A DNA stretch of 64,000 nucleotides from Gordionus sp. m RMFG-2023 (GCF_954871325.1 NC_088776.1:20584052-20648051), one strand, 5' to 3'. Positions 1 to 11,599 are shown, counted from the first letter of the stretch. Notes: generated by a model from the letters alone, not told the origin. Program-made: numbers and translations.

Positions 1-889
1 ATATCCTCTCCAATCAGTCCTTGTGAGCGGGTGTATGTCATAGTTAGATAACTCAAAACTTACTAAAAATATTCCAAATTAAAACGCAAATTATTTATTA
101 ACAAAACGGACAAATATTTTAAAAAAAACTTTAATTAATTAAATTTCAAATATAAAAATTTACAAACTAAAGTATTAGATTCTATAAGTTAAAAAAATTA
201 ATTATTGTTACAATTTATAAACTAAAAATATAATATCCAGATAAACATAAAAAATAGTACCAGTGGAAATAAAAAGCGCAATTATAAATTAAAATGAAAT
301 TGGCGCAGTGAAAAAAAGAACATTTTTGGGAAGAGGAGTTGTGTTAATTTTATCTTACATTATTGAGGATAAAACCAATCCCCCTATACTTTTCGGAACT
401 CTAATTAAATCTCTGGATTCAGGACGATCTCCGGGACCTAATTATCAAATTTATAATTAATGAAAACCTTACTAGAGAATCCAAAAGTATGAAAAATCTC
501 TGATTACAAGAAAACACAAAAGCTATGTTTTAATTTTATGTAAATAAATCAAACAAAAGAGGGACTTAAAAAAACTATTTTATAATAAAAAATTAGCCTT
601 AAGGGGAAAAATGTATATAACTTTAAAACAATATTTAACAGATACAATACAAGATACTTTAACATTTTTAAACTTTTCGAAAATATCTTGTAAGAAATAA
701 ATTTTTTAAAAATAACTATATCTTAATTAAGGATTTAAATTTCCCGTGAAACTATAATTTAGGGAAACAACGGGAGATTTTCTTTAAAGAATTATTTTCT
801 AGGTCAATATTGCTTTTTTTTCATGTTATATCAAAAATATAGAAACTATTAATATGTTATTTAAACAAGTATGATATAATTTCAATTAT
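1..889. other. AT-rich spacer, no gene seen
   Basis: Low-complexity AT-rich DNA with no open frame that looks coding, no clear splice pairs and no recognisable repeat ends. Left edge of the window; nothing else can be supported. Confidence 0.5.
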
Positions 890-1082
890 TTAAGATGTTA
901 TCTTCGTTTGAAACGATTCTAGACCTCTAAAATCGAGCAATTTGTCATTTGTCTCGCAACATCTAAATCTAGGCATCCCATCTAATTTTTTATCAACAAC
1001 TTCATTGTCTTTAAAATTAAATCTGCAATATCGTGGGTCAAGTATATGAGCAGAGTAATGTATGTCCCGGCAACAAATTTCC
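890..1082 (-). pseudogene. hAT-type transposase fragment
   Basis: Read on the minus strand, an open frame of about 60 codons ends at a TAA at 890-892. It contains the string DIHYSAHILDPRY, which resembles the segment found in the RNase-H-like half of many hAT transposases (a small block ending in LDPRY), followed by a charged stretch DNEVVDKKLDG. There is no upstream methionine or intact continuation, and flanking DNA shows no transposon ends, so this is read as a degraded relic. The family call rests on motif recognition only; an exon of a domesticated transposase cannot be excluded. Confidence 0.4.
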
Positions 1083-2630
1083 TATTTTATATATATATAT
1101 AGTTCAATATCTATCATTTCGTTCCGTACGAGATTTCCCTGATTAAATAAAAGCTTGAGGAACGTCGGCTAAGCTTGATTTGTCCGCTTCGACTTTCTCT
1201 ATTTGTGTAGAAATGACTATAAAATTGCAAAGATGTGCAAGATCATTTAAAAGACTTCATTATCAATAAGATTTAGTCTCTTATCTGCCATAAAATATCT
1301 TTATTTTTTAAGACTATTAATTATCATAACTACACTGTCTAAGGAGTTGGTTGAGCTAGGCAACTTAAAGGAAACAATTGTATTTTTATCTTTAAGTAGT
1401 TGTTTTTCCCTATGTATATAAAAGAATGTTGAATTTTACATATTTTATAATAATTTAAGCTTTTGCTACTAAAATTTAAATTGACAATATTTTATTTGCT
1501 AGATCCTTAAAAAGCAAATTAAGTCCATGAGATAAAGATCCAATGCATTTGATAATTGGATAGTTAATTCTCACAAGTGTTCAGGCTTTCTTCATTACTT
1601 GCATTATCATATTAATTTTTGTGTTTCCTACTTTTACAATTACTTTAATAAATTCACTGATATATATTCTCCCGTACGCATATTGGTCCCTGTTTCAATT
1701 AATTTAAAGAGGATTGCTATAATAAAATTTATAATAAATTCCACTCTTATATTTGTCCACCCATCATTAATAAGAATCAAATTTTTATTTTTATCTTATC
1801 TTTCGGTTACTATATTTTTAATCCTTTCATATTCACTGTTTAACAAATTTTACTGAGTAAATATCTTGTGAGCATTTTAAATGCTTTTTTTAAAGATTGA
1901 AATAATTTTTTTCCAAATAAAATACACGTTGCGTTATTGAAACTGAGCAATTTAACAAAATGTTATTGCAAAATTATTAATATATTACATTAAATTATTT
2001 TTCATAAATTGATATTATTTAAAATTAGAAGAGGAAGTTGGGTTTATCCTATAACTCTTTAACCTTTAATCCTACTCCTTATCTCAGTTATTATTAAAAG
2101 AATTTTATTTCATATAAAAAAATTTCCTTCCGATGAACATTCCTAGAGTTAAGCTATCATTATATTATCGGAAATGAATGTAAATAAAAAACAAACCCCA
2201 ATTATGTATGATATATAAACCAAGAAGAAAAAATATTTTCTAAAATATAATAAAAATCCTGATTATTTGATCAAAAAAGCATTAAAAAATTGGGGAAAAT
2301 ATCGGAGAAATTTCGAAGTTTTTAGGGTAATTTCCCCTACGTTACATCTCTAATTTTAAATACAAATACTTAAAAAATTAATTTCATATAATTGCTTAAT
2401 TTATTTTGATAATATTTTAAAATCCTACTTGTTCATTTCTAATGAAATTCCTTCTTTAATATCCAATTTAGGGATATCCTTCTTTAATTCTCAGATTTTT
2501 CTATAGTTCCCTAAAAGACTCTTGGGGAAGTTCCTAACTACTCACAAACTTCCAACTACTAAAATACCTAAAGGAGCCCGTGTATCACTCGCTGATTATT
2601 TATACTATTTTATAAAAATTATTAGATATA
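1083..2630. other. AT-rich spacer with weak exon-like hint
   Basis: Mostly AT-rich with no supported gene. A short GC-richer patch near 1140-1200 reads on the minus strand as a 17-codon frame ending in TAA after a possible acceptor; too short to call. An AT dinucleotide run is near 1088-1101. Confidence 0.4.
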
Positions 2631-2638
2631 GATAATTG

Positions 2639-4133
2639 CAGGCGCGCAGTCAGGAATTTTCTACGGGGGTGGGATAATTTTTTTAATATTGAAATGATTT
2701 TTTTTTGGAGCATTAAAAATCTGTTAGAATTAATCATCATATAAAATTTATTAGAACCAATCATATTTGAAAATACAAAATATTAAGATCGAATATAATA
2801 CGGTTAAAAAAAAATTAACTCTATATAAAACTGGTATGCAAATTACAATAAAATATAAAATTAAACATTTTATGGTAATTTAAAGATAGTCAAAATATGG
2901 TTCATAAATGAAAATTAAATCTTTGCGATTGGGCCAATTTTTTAATAATTTGTTTTGTGTTGGAGATTAGATCTCGACGAGTAAAGCTAGTTATTCAATC
3001 AATTTTAAAATGCCATACCTTTGATATAGGTTTTTTTTCTCTGTAATGAAGAAAATAACCCTCATTTGTGATTGTACTAATAGGCATCATTGCTAAAATA
3101 TACAGTAATTTTAATATATTTGGAAAACTTAAATGCTTCCACTATATTTCTTGATGGATTATCTACAAAAATGAATCTTTCATACCATTTAAATTCTGAA
3201 ATTAATTGGCCTTTAGATACATTTATATCTTATGAATAAAATTTAGCAAATTATCTAATTTTTCAATATCAAGATTTGATATATCCTAAGATCAGAGGGA
3301 GTTATGAAATATAGCATTTTTAAACTGAATTTGATAAATCACAAATCGTTCATTGATTTGGGCCAAAATTAAATCCAAAATTTTATAATCATAAATTGAG
3401 TCTACGTTAATATTGGAAATATTTGTTTGTCGGTAAAGTCGAGGTTTGTAAATCTCAAAATCATATAATTTCGTTTTCACCTCAACAATCACAAAAATCT
3501 CGAGAAATTCCTGGTCGATATTATCTCTTGGTCTTCTAAATTGTAACATAATATTATTCGCGATACTCATAACTTCAGCCTAATTCAGTTTTTGAAAAAT
3601 ATTGCATAAAATTGTTGTGTAATATATAATTCATTAATACATTCCAATGAAAAAATTGGTATTTATATTAAATCTAATAATGTAACAGCTTCAAGTAAAA
3701 TATGTGACTCAGGTGATTCCAATATTTCTCCAAGGGCATATATAGGATCTTCTAGATCCAAAAAAATAATATAACAGGATGTTGAAGGCTTATCTTGTCG
3801 TGCAGGATTTTTGCAGTTTCTTTTTCCTTGTTGCACAAGAAGTCTCAGAAATAACTATATTAAGCAAACTTTGTCTATTTGAATATCTGCATTTCATACA
3901 CTCTAGAAATTTTCTAATCATAGTTATTAGTAGAGATAAATAAAATAGAAATTTTTTAATTTTAGTGAGATAAAATATTAATATTCAAGAAATAAATATT
4001 TAAGTTAATTTAACTTTTTGCTAATATTTAGATCAGAAATATAATCCATTTGAAATAGAATACTTTGCAATTCACAAATCATAAAGCCCTTTTATATTTT
4101 TTCAAAAATCCTCCACCCCCCGACCACGTGCCG
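2639..4133 (-). mobile_element. hAT-type element relic with 8-bp target duplication
   Basis: The left end CAGGCGCGCAGTCAGG is preceded by GATAATTG (2631-2638). The right end, whose reverse complement starts CGGCACG, is followed by GACAATTG (4134-4141), a 7 of 8 match expected for a hAT target duplication. G-rich and C-rich runs lie just inside both ends. The interior carries a minus-strand transposase fragment (3292-3570) and is closely related to the relic at 28.4-30.4 kb. About 1.5 kb, non-autonomous or decayed. Confidence 0.65.
3292..3570 (-). pseudogene. hAT (ZMYM1-like) transposase fragment
   Basis: An open frame of 92 codons inside the 2.6-4.1 kb element. It contains EVKTKLYDFEIYKPRLYRQT; the block P-R-x-x-R-Q-T followed by S-N resembles the conserved segment in the ZMYM1-like clade of hAT transposases that normally reads PR..RRQTHRSN. 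Only a central slice of the roughly 600-residue family length is present and neither the DDE residues nor the C-terminal dimerisation block are visible in frame. The homologous stretch in the second copy (about 29.1-29.35 kb) is more broken. Read as a dead transposon ORF. Confidence 0.5.
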
Positions 4134-4141
4134 GACAATTG

Positions 4142-5042
4142 GAATTCATTACAATTATAAAATATCTTTTATCATTTAGTTATAAATTCTTAAAACCCCC
4201 CAAAAAATATAATAAACATAACCAGTCACACTAAAAATAGAACCATACCATTTATCTCAGTTGTCTATTAATTTACTCTTAAAAATATTGAATTTAGTCA
4301 AATAAATACAAAGTTAAACTTATTAATTATAAAATAAATGTGATATTAGGGAAACTACCCGTTTGTTTGTTCAATTAAAATAAGTCTTATAACTTGCATG
4401 ATGGAATTAATTCTCCGAGAGAAAAGATATATTTTTAGCCTCAAACAATTTCCAAACATAAAAACTTTGTTTAAATACTATACACCCTTGCCCTTGCAAT
4501 CTCAGCAGCTATTGCACAAGAGTTCAGTACACCTCATGTGGTGCTGCGTGATAACTATTATTTTTTATCAGATTAAAACTTTGAAACAATTTACTATAAA
4601 ATTAAAAAAAGGTTATTTTAAAAAAAATTTCATCAATTATTCATATTAAACGTTAAAATTTAAAACAATTTTAACTATCTTTTTTTCATAGTGAAGTATA
4701 ATAACGGCGTTATTTTTCTAAAAAAACGCATTACTATTTTCAAAGAGTAACTTGAAATACTTTTTTGAGTAATGTCGACAGTTCTAATATATTGGTTGAT
4801 TAATGTGCTAATTCTGCTCAATTTGTGAGGTACGTGCCGTAAAAAAATCAATTCTCCAAGGTTGAGCTATATTTCAAAAAAAAATCCTCGATCTAAAAGC
4901 CATTCATTTCATTAGACATTACTCAACAATAACTATACATATAATCAAATTTTAAATGATAATTCCTTTATATTTTGACTATAATTTGGTATCGTTTAAT
5001 AATTTTTTTTATAAAATAAAAAAAAAAGATAGTATAATTTAC
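4142..5042. other. Spacer, downstream flank of MARVEL-like exon
   Basis: AT-rich. On the minus strand around 4495-4545 lies a GC-richer patch with a CAG acceptor that reads TELLC and, one frame over, CAIAAEIARARVYSI. It could be a frameshifted relic of the exon that follows the MARVEL-like exon at 5043-5213, but no intact frame exists. Confidence 0.3.
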
Positions 5043-5213
5043 GATTGATTTCCAAGGCCATATGATAGAGTTATATATTTCGCATAAAGAAACGAAGAGC
5101 AAAAGAATGGTAATTATAGCGGTGATTATCGCCAGGTAGAATAAAAAATTCTGATTCCACATCCGTTGGAAACGTGAGAGGCAGAATAATATTATGATTA
5201 TTATCCCAAATAT
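5043..5213 (-). CDS. MARVEL-like transmembrane exon (single exon)
   Basis: A 171-nt minus-strand exon, 57 codons, between acceptor TTTATAG and donor GTAAAT, phase 0 at both ends. The peptide begins IFGIIIILF-like and contains the hydrophobic run LAIITAIITILLLFV followed by a conserved tail IWPWKSI. That tail resembles the Trp-Pro element between transmembrane segments 2 and 3 of the MARVEL fold (four-helix membrane proteins such as the CMTM and plasmolipin families). Its strongest support is the exon at 19461-19631, which has identical length and phase and about 40 percent identical residues by eye. No intact preceding or following exon was found, so this may be a lone duplicated exon or a pseudogene. 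Confidence 0.5.
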
Positions 5214-6102
5214 CTATAAAAAAAATATTTTAATACTTCAATATTTTATACATTAAAAATTAAATTTAAGCTATCAATATATTACTAGGAAACATGTTTT
5301 CCTTCCAGTTCCTTTAAAAATTAAATATTCGTTTCTCGTTTTCATAGTTTTTGTCTTTCAAAAACTTGGAAATGTTATGCTCCGGATTAGGGCTGTACCG
5401 TATTAAACTTTTAGGAAAAATATCGGATCGGCCGATATTTTTTAAAAATGTAACCGATATCAATTTCATGCATATAATTATTTTTATATATATTATAACA
5501 GGTCCAAACCCGCCCGAGTCCATATTACACCGGGTTTGATGGATTGCCAATAAATCAGTCTCTGTTTAGTGTGAGGTCCTAAAATGCCCAACCAGGTTCA
5601 CAATTTTGGCTAGCCATTTTTAAAAATAAAGCTGTTAAATAACACTTTAAAAAAGCTCAGGATTGCGAGCCTGAATTCGGGTTTAGGAATTTTAAATTCT
5701 ATAGAGTGAAAATTTTGATAATAGGAATTTAATCGAAACCGATTTTTTATCTTATTTTTTAAATAAATTTACATTTTAGTAATAAATCTTCTAACTCCCA
5801 TAAAAAGTGTCTTATAAAATAAAAATGTTTAATGTTTTTTACATATTATCGATATAAGAAGTAAACTATGAAAAAACTAATACGAAAATCTATTCCATTG
5901 TTTTTATTAGGCTGTGTCTTAAATATCAAAAATTGCATAAAAATTATATCGCGCAATTTGCGCGAATCTAGCGAAAAAAAATAATATAAGCCATTTTTAA
6001 TGGAAAATTAAAATGTTGGCCTAAATGATTTTTTCGATTTTGTGAAAATTACGTGATTCTTAAAACTTTTACGATTCGTAAAACTTTAATCATTTTATCA
6101 TT
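5214..6102. other. Spacer with MITE fragment
   Basis: AT-rich DNA. At about 5387-5463 lies the end of a hAT-like MITE (AGGGCTGTACCG, then ATATCGGATCGGCCGATAT), related to the element at 13571-14332. A TTAGGCTGTGTC motif near 5909 matches a repeat seen again at 12735, 13547 and 16135. Confidence 0.5.
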
Positions 6103-6420
6103 ATGCAAATTGAAGGAATAAAAATGGCGAACGAATTTCAATTGATGAAAAATATAAGACCTTATAGACATTTGTGGTTTAATAGTGACCTTAAAAATAG
6201 AGATACAGCTGCAAATAAAGTCAAATGGGAAGAGATTAAAATTATTTTATATTTTAGGTTCAGGTGCTGCTATGATGAACAACAAGCATTTAAATTTGTT
6301 GAAGGTTTTTACTGGCTAAAAGAAAATGTGGAGGATATATGTAAGCACACTGAAGCAAGTTTCAGTTTGAAACATTCTAAGGATGCTATTAATGTAGAAA
6401 TATCCCCACATGTATTATAA
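6103..6420 (+). CDS. MADF-like domain protein, probably transposon-derived
   Basis: An open frame of 105 codons starting at ATG. Residues 12-50 include LMKNIRPYRHLW, DLKNRD and KWEEI, in the order expected of a MADF domain (a Myb-like DNA-binding fold with spaced Trp residues, usually LW..s..yknr..r..aW.eI). MADF proteins are common as host transcription factors and as the accessory ORF of PIF/Harbinger transposons. A Harbinger element begins 520 bp downstream, which favours a transposon origin, although this ORF lies outside that element's ends. The last codons run into the first unit of the 95-bp tandem repeat, so the natural C-terminus may be lost. The domain call is by eye. Confidence 0.4.
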   Translation: MQIEGIKMANEFQLMKNIRPYRHLWFNSDLKNRDTAANKVKWEEIKIILYFRFRCCYDEQQAFKFVEGFYWLKENVEDICKHTEASFSLKHSKDAINVEISPHVL

Positions 6421-6690
6421 CATGAAATTAGAACTATATAATAATCTATATTTTAGGATTATGAGCCAAACATTCAAGATATGTTTATGTACAAATATCA
6501 TCACAAGTATTATAACATTAAATTAGAACTATATAATAATCTATATCTTAGGATTATGAGCCAAACATCCAAGATATGTTAAATGTACAAATATCATCAC
6601 AAGTATTATAACATTAAATTAGAAACTATATAATAATCTATATCTTAGACTTTAGAGCCAAACACACAAGATATGTTAAATGATATAGTC
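6413..6690. repeat. 95-bp tandem repeat, three units
   Basis: Units begin at 6413, 6508 and 6604 with TATTATAACATNAAATTAG and share AGCCAAACA and CAAGATATGTT. Unit length is 95-96 bp; the third diverges and is slightly truncated. The first unit overlaps the stop codon of the MADF-like ORF. Confidence 0.8.
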
Positions 6691-6940
6691 AATCAGAAAC
6701 AAATTTTTGAATTTAAATGAAATTTTCTCTTCATATTTATAATTTTCTATATTATTTTCATATTTATATATAATTTTGTATATTTTTATAATAAAAATTA
6801 TTATGTTTAATGAATTTTTATAAAATGTGATTTAAGTCATTTTAGCAGTTTAAATACAAATCAAAACAACACTTTTTATTGCACTTTATATTGAATATTT
6901 ATAAATATATGCTATAACTGACAAATTTAAACATTCATAA
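6691..6940. other. AT-rich spacer
   Basis: No feature seen apart from the TAA at 6938-6940 that forms the left target duplication of the Harbinger element. Confidence 0.5.
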
Positions 6941-7529
6941 TAGTGCGCACAAATTGAGCGTTTCAAACGCAACTAATGCATTCGTTTAAATTGCGCTTTT
7001 ACTTTTTCCAATTGCACCAATTTTAAAAAACGCAATCTGGTTTGCTTTTTTCTATAAAACAAAAATTTTGATACGATAAAATATCGATATTCTTTCAAAA
7101 ATGTAAGAAATATGGTATATTTTTAAATATTAATATGATATATTTATATTTTTAGGGCATGGGGACTAAAATATAATATATTGTTAAATATGAATTGATA
7201 GACAACATACAGGCGCCCCCCCCCCCCCAAAGCCAAAAAATGCAGATGCCGGATTATATTTTTCAAAAATATTATTGTTAATATTAATTTATATTTGTTA
7301 ATATTTATTCTTATCTCATATATACATATATATATTTAATTACATTTATTTATCACATTCATCTACTAAGTTATTTTATCAATCAATTTCGATTTCAAGT
7401 TTTCCTTGGCGAAATTTACCTATTATTTTCAAATTTTAGTGGCGTAATATTTATCTAAATTTCTAATAAAATAATAATTATCTCTGAAACTCCTAGTCCA
7501 ACAGGGAGAAAAAAATTGCAAGCTTGTAA

Positions 7530-8100
7530 AACGAGATCGAGTCTCCGCCACAGTAACAGCTATTTTGGAGTTAGAAGAGCTGATTATTAATGCTATTACT
7601 GAAATATCACAATGGCTTGAAAGAAATATTTCCTCAGAAGCAAGAAAATTATTGGATTCAATACTTATTCCAAATTTTTTTTCTCATTAGAATGTATTAT
7701 TTAATTATACAACTATTTTATGTAATACTTTTCAAAAACATAACATTGACTTGATTAAGAAGATGAGAATAGCGGAGAGCATTTTATTAGAACTCAAGGA
7801 AATAGAGCTAGTGTTGTTAAAGAATTTCATATTTTATATGTTATTGTTGAGTCAAAAGCAGAGCTATACGTGTTAAATATTTGTCCCCCTCGACTTGCAG
7901 CAAGCAAGCTCATCATCAAAACATTAATATAGGATCAGTAGAAGAGTATTATAAAACAAATGTCCCCTCTCCCAACCTTTTTCATATGGTGATAGAAAAA
8001 AAATATAAATATTTGTTATATTTTTATCATGAAGATGTTAAAATATCTTATGATGCCTTATTAGCTGAATAACTATGATTAAAAGATTAACTATGGTTGA
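7530..8100 (+). pseudogene. Broken hAT transposase fragments
   Basis: Plus-strand pieces in shifting frames inside copy A. They include a region equivalent to the minus-strand pieces in copies B and C: a charged segment near 7760-7860 (MRIAESILLELKE-like), then QAHHQNINIGSVEEYYKT, ending near 8072. No continuous frame remains. Family by resemblance to ZMYM1-like hAT transposases. Confidence 0.5.
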
Positions 8101-8250
8101 TACAGTCCCAAAAAATGCTATGGATGCTTTTATTTCAAACACATTTTAGATTATACTCCCAATTATTAAAATGGTTATATATATATTAGCAGCTCTTTAG
8201 TAAACTAATGAGAGAACATTCACTTTTTTAAGAAGAATAACAGAGCCTTG

Positions 8251-8576
8251 CAGAGGTACCATTTGCAGGACCAGGCCCAGATTTTTTTTAAAAATTTTTT
8301 CCGGCCCGGGTTTTTTATTAAAAAAATTTTCAGGCCCGACCCGGCTGGCCCAGCCCGAATTTTTTAAAATAAATTATATTTATTTTTGATATTTATAGCT
8401 AATAATGGCGATTTCAAATATTTGCTTTTAAAATATACAACTCGGCTCGGATATTTTTTCTTAAAAAATTTTCAGGCCCAGCCCGGGTGTTTTAAAAAAA
8501 AAATTACGAGCCTGGCCCGGGTATATTTAAAAAAATTAAAATACGGTCCGGCTCGGGGGCCGGGCCTGCAAGTCTG
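8251..8576. mobile_element. GC-block MITE nested in hAT copy A
   Basis: Starts CAGAGGTACCATTTGCAGG and ends with the inverse of CAGACTTGCAGGCCC. The interior alternates GGCCCGGG-type blocks with T/A runs of 6-10 bases. The same MITE occupies the equivalent place in hAT copy B (10221-10440), so it inserted before the hAT multiplied. Any target duplication is obscured. Confidence 0.55.
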
Positions 8577-9052
8577 TGAAAAACATACCTATGAAATACA
8601 ACATCTGAAAGTAGATTGAATGATTTGGATCTTTTAAATATTCATAGACATTTAACGCCAAGCAAGGATTGATAATTGAAAAATTAGCTCAAAACATACA
8701 AAATACAATTATTCCTAAGAAACTTTTTGAGTATTAATTTATATTTACAACATTTAAATTTTTTATACTTTATATATTTTAAAAGCTCAAAAAATTCAAA
8801 TTTCAATTTTGGGTCATTTAAGTGATTCATATCGTGGGTTATATTCACTTTATATTTTATGATTCACATTTAAATGCCGGTTTATATATATAATTTTTTT
8901 AATTCACATTAGTTTAAAATTGTGTATTAGAAAAGTTATTAATCCTAATAAATTTATGCTTAGTATTTTTAATTAAAAATATTATTTCTTTAAAAAATTT
9001 ATTATCCCCCCCCCCAGACCAAATTCCTGCGTACGCGTCTGACAACATACAA

Positions 9053-9439
9053 ATGGTTGGAGTATATAAATTTATGGAGTCTACAATTGCTGATAGGCTA
9101 ACCACTAGTAATTTTGATACTAGTAAGAGTATTAAGAATTTTATTTCATCCCCAAGCCAAAAATTGGATGAAAAATTATTGAATCTTATAAATAGAAGCC
9201 ATCTCCAAATAGGTAAAATTTATAATTGTCTTGAAAAACTTATATTTTATCAAGATTATTTCTACTTTCAATGGAAGAAGGGCTAAATGATTTTAGTATA
9301 CCTAACCAATACCTTTTTAAATCTGAAGTAATGAAAATCTTCTATTCCATCACAATGAATAATTACATTCAACCAATAGAACAATCAATAGAAAATGGTC
9401 AAACTGCTCTTGAAATATTTAATAGCATTAATGAATAAA
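9053..9439 (+). pseudogene. Harbinger accessory-type ORF remnant
   Basis: Two overlapping plus-strand frames between the nested hATs. 9053-9286 (77 codons, hydrophilic, with FISSPSQKLDEKLLNLINRS) is continued by a second frame from about 9271 (MEEGLNDFSIPNQYLFKSEV) to a TAA at about 9438. A single frameshift would join them. Position and orientation opposite the DDE gene fit the C-terminal part of the Myb/MADF accessory protein of PIF/Harbinger elements, but no DNA-binding motif is visible in this stretch. Its upstream part was probably separated by insertion of hAT copy A at 7210-9041. Confidence 0.35.
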
Positions 9440-9832
9440 TTATGTGTATATATATATTATTTGTAAATATATATGATTTTATTGTATTTATTTTTATTCC
9501 TAAATAAAATTTTATTCGTCCAAATTTGTTATTAGATATCTTTTACTATTTAAAATAAATATTTAGATTGAAAAATTAGATTTATTAAAATATAAATACT
9601 TAATTCTAATAAAAATAAAAGTGCTTTGAATAATATAGAAATTATAATATAATTAATAAATAACTCATTAACTTCAGTTTTTTATTAAATTTTTTGTCAA
9701 ATAAATTCAGGGATTTTAAATTATAAGGTGATCACGATCAGAATAAAGATTTAAAAATTTAAACACAATTCTATTTTATTATATAAATTTATTTATTAAA
9801 TAACATTCTAAATAATAACAATAATCAATTAC

Positions 9833-11564
9833 CAGGCGCGTACGCAGGAATTTGGTCTGGGGGATGGGGGGATAATAAATTTTTTTAAGAAATATTATTG
9901 TTTTTTAAAAATATCAAGCTTAAATTTATTAGGACTAATAACTATTTCTAATACACAATTTTAAATTTATGTGAATTATAAAAAATTATATGTAAAGAAT
10001 CGCTTAAATGACCCAAAATAGAGAGCCTTTACACAAAAAGTTTCTTAGGAATAATTGCATTTTATATGTTATATATTTACATTGTAAAATCCAATCTTCG
10101 TTGTGATTGAGCTAATTTTTCAATTATCTCATCCTTGCTTGTCGTCAAATGCCTATGAATATTCAAAAGATCAAAACCTTTCAATCTACTTTCAGATGTT
10201 GTACTTTTTGGTATGTTTTTCAGAGACCTGCAAGTCCGGCCCCAGGGCTGGACAGTATTTTAATTTTTTTAAATATACCAGGGCCGGGCCCGAAATTTTT
10301 TTTAAAAAACACCCAAGCCGGGCCTGAAATTTTTTCAAAAAAAGCCGAGTCGGGCCTGAAAATTTTTTTAAAAAAACCCAGGCCGGGCCGTAAAAAATCT
10401 TTAAAAAAACCCGGGCCGTGCCCTGCAAATGGTACTTCTGCAGGCCTCTGTTATTCTTCTTAAAAAAGATAATGTTCTCTCATTAGTTAAACCCTTTTAA
10501 TACATTGGGAATTTAACCTTAAATGTGTTTGAAATAATGCAGAGCATCCATAGCATTTTTTGGGACTATCAACCATTGTTAATCTCATAAACATAGTTAT
10601 TCAGCTAGTAAGGCATCATAAGATACTTTAACATCTTCATAATAAAAATCTAACAAATATTTTATTTTCTATCACCATCTGAAAAAGGTTGGGAAGGCTT
10701 TGTGGAAGTAATATTTGCAGATTAGTAAGTGCTGCATGATGAATTAAAAATTCATTTATTTGGGTCATAAATGTAACTGTATTTAAGATATACTCTTCTA
10801 CTGATCCTATATTAATGTTTTAACGATGAGCTTGCCTTGCTACAAGTCGAGGGAGACAAATATTAAACACGTATAGCTCTGTTTTTGACTCAACAATAAA
10901 ATATGAAATTCTTCATCAACATTAGCCCTAATTTCCTTGAATTCTGATTAAATGCTCTCCGCTATTCTCATATTCTTAATCAAGTCAATGTCATGTTTTT
11001 GAAAAGTAATACTTAAAATAGTTGTATAATTAAATAATACATTCTAATGAGAAATAAAATTTGGAATAAGCATTGAATCCAATAATTTTCTTGCTTCTGA
11101 GGAAATATTTCTTTCAGGCCATTGTGTTATTTCAGTAATAGCAAATAATTGGCTCTTCTAACTCCTTAAAAGCTGATACTGCTTGATGGCAGAGACTCTA
11201 TCTCGTTGGACAAGGTTGCAATTTCTTTTTCCCTGTTGGACAAGAAGTTTCAGAAATAATAATTATTTTACTAGAAATTTGAAAATGGTAGATAAATATT
11301 ACGCCACTAAAAATTTGAAAATAATAAGTAAATATTACGCCGGAAAACTTGAAATCGAAATTAATTGATAAAATAACTTAGTAGATAAATGTGATAATAA
11401 ATGTAATTAAATATATATTTAATATGAGATACGAATAAATATTAACAAATATAAATTAATATAAACAATAATATTTTAGAAAAATATATCCGGCATCTGC
11501 ATTTTTTGGCTTTTGAGGGGGGGGGATTTGTCCCCCCGCCCCCTACCCGCTGCGTACGCCAATG
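9833..11564 (-). mobile_element. hAT element copy B, inserted in Harbinger
   Basis: Bounded by a perfect 8-bp duplication TCAATTAC at 9825-9832 and 11565-11572. Left end CAGGCGCGTACGCAGG, then GGTCTGGGGG; right end a G run, C-rich block, then CTGCGTACGCCAATG. Length 1732 bp. Minus-strand transposase fragments match those of copy C (41.3-41.9 kb). A GC-block MITE lies at 10221-10440. Opposite orientation to copy A, 0.8 kb away. Confidence 0.85.
10221..10440. mobile_element. GC-block MITE nested in hAT copy B
   Basis: Starts CAGAGACCTGCAAGTC and ends GCAAATGGTACTTCTG. The interior has repeated GGCCGGGCC-type blocks spaced by A/T runs. It occupies the same site as 8251-8576 in copy A. Confidence 0.55.
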
Positions 11565-11599
11565 TCAATTACATATTTGATACAATTCATTATTTTAAC

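Larger units (their letters stand above)
7210..9041 (+). mobile_element. hAT element copy A, inserted in Harbinger
   Basis: Bounded by the 8-bp duplication ACAACATA at 7202-7209 and 9042-9049. The left end CAGGCG is followed by a long C run; the right end has a C run then AAATTCCTGCGTACGCGTCTG. It is an inverted relative of copies B (9833-11564) and C (40799-42237). Transposase fragments lie on the plus strand (about 7480-8240), including KQAHHQNINIGSVEEYYKT at 7905-7961, which resembles the RQTHR.N..SVEEYY block of ZMYM1-like hATs. A GC-rich MITE (8251-8576) sits inside. Several stops; non-functional. Confidence 0.8.

Noticed and set aside
1130-1210. Possible terminal exon (17 codons, ends AFI then TAA) on the minus strand
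   Set aside because: Too short, with no partner exon in phase.
1599-1856. 85-codon hydrophobic plus-strand frame
   Set aside because: AT-rich composition gives Phe/Ile/Leu-rich random frames; no start context, splice site or motif.
4398-4649. 83-codon plus-strand frame
   Set aside because: No motif; composition-driven, and overlaps the minus-strand patch discussed as a possible MARVEL relic.
10149-10463. 104-codon frame with repeated PGPGPK-like segments, collagen-like at first sight
   Set aside because: Arises from the repeated GGGCCGGGCC blocks of a MITE; no Gly-X-Y register and open frames exist on both strands.
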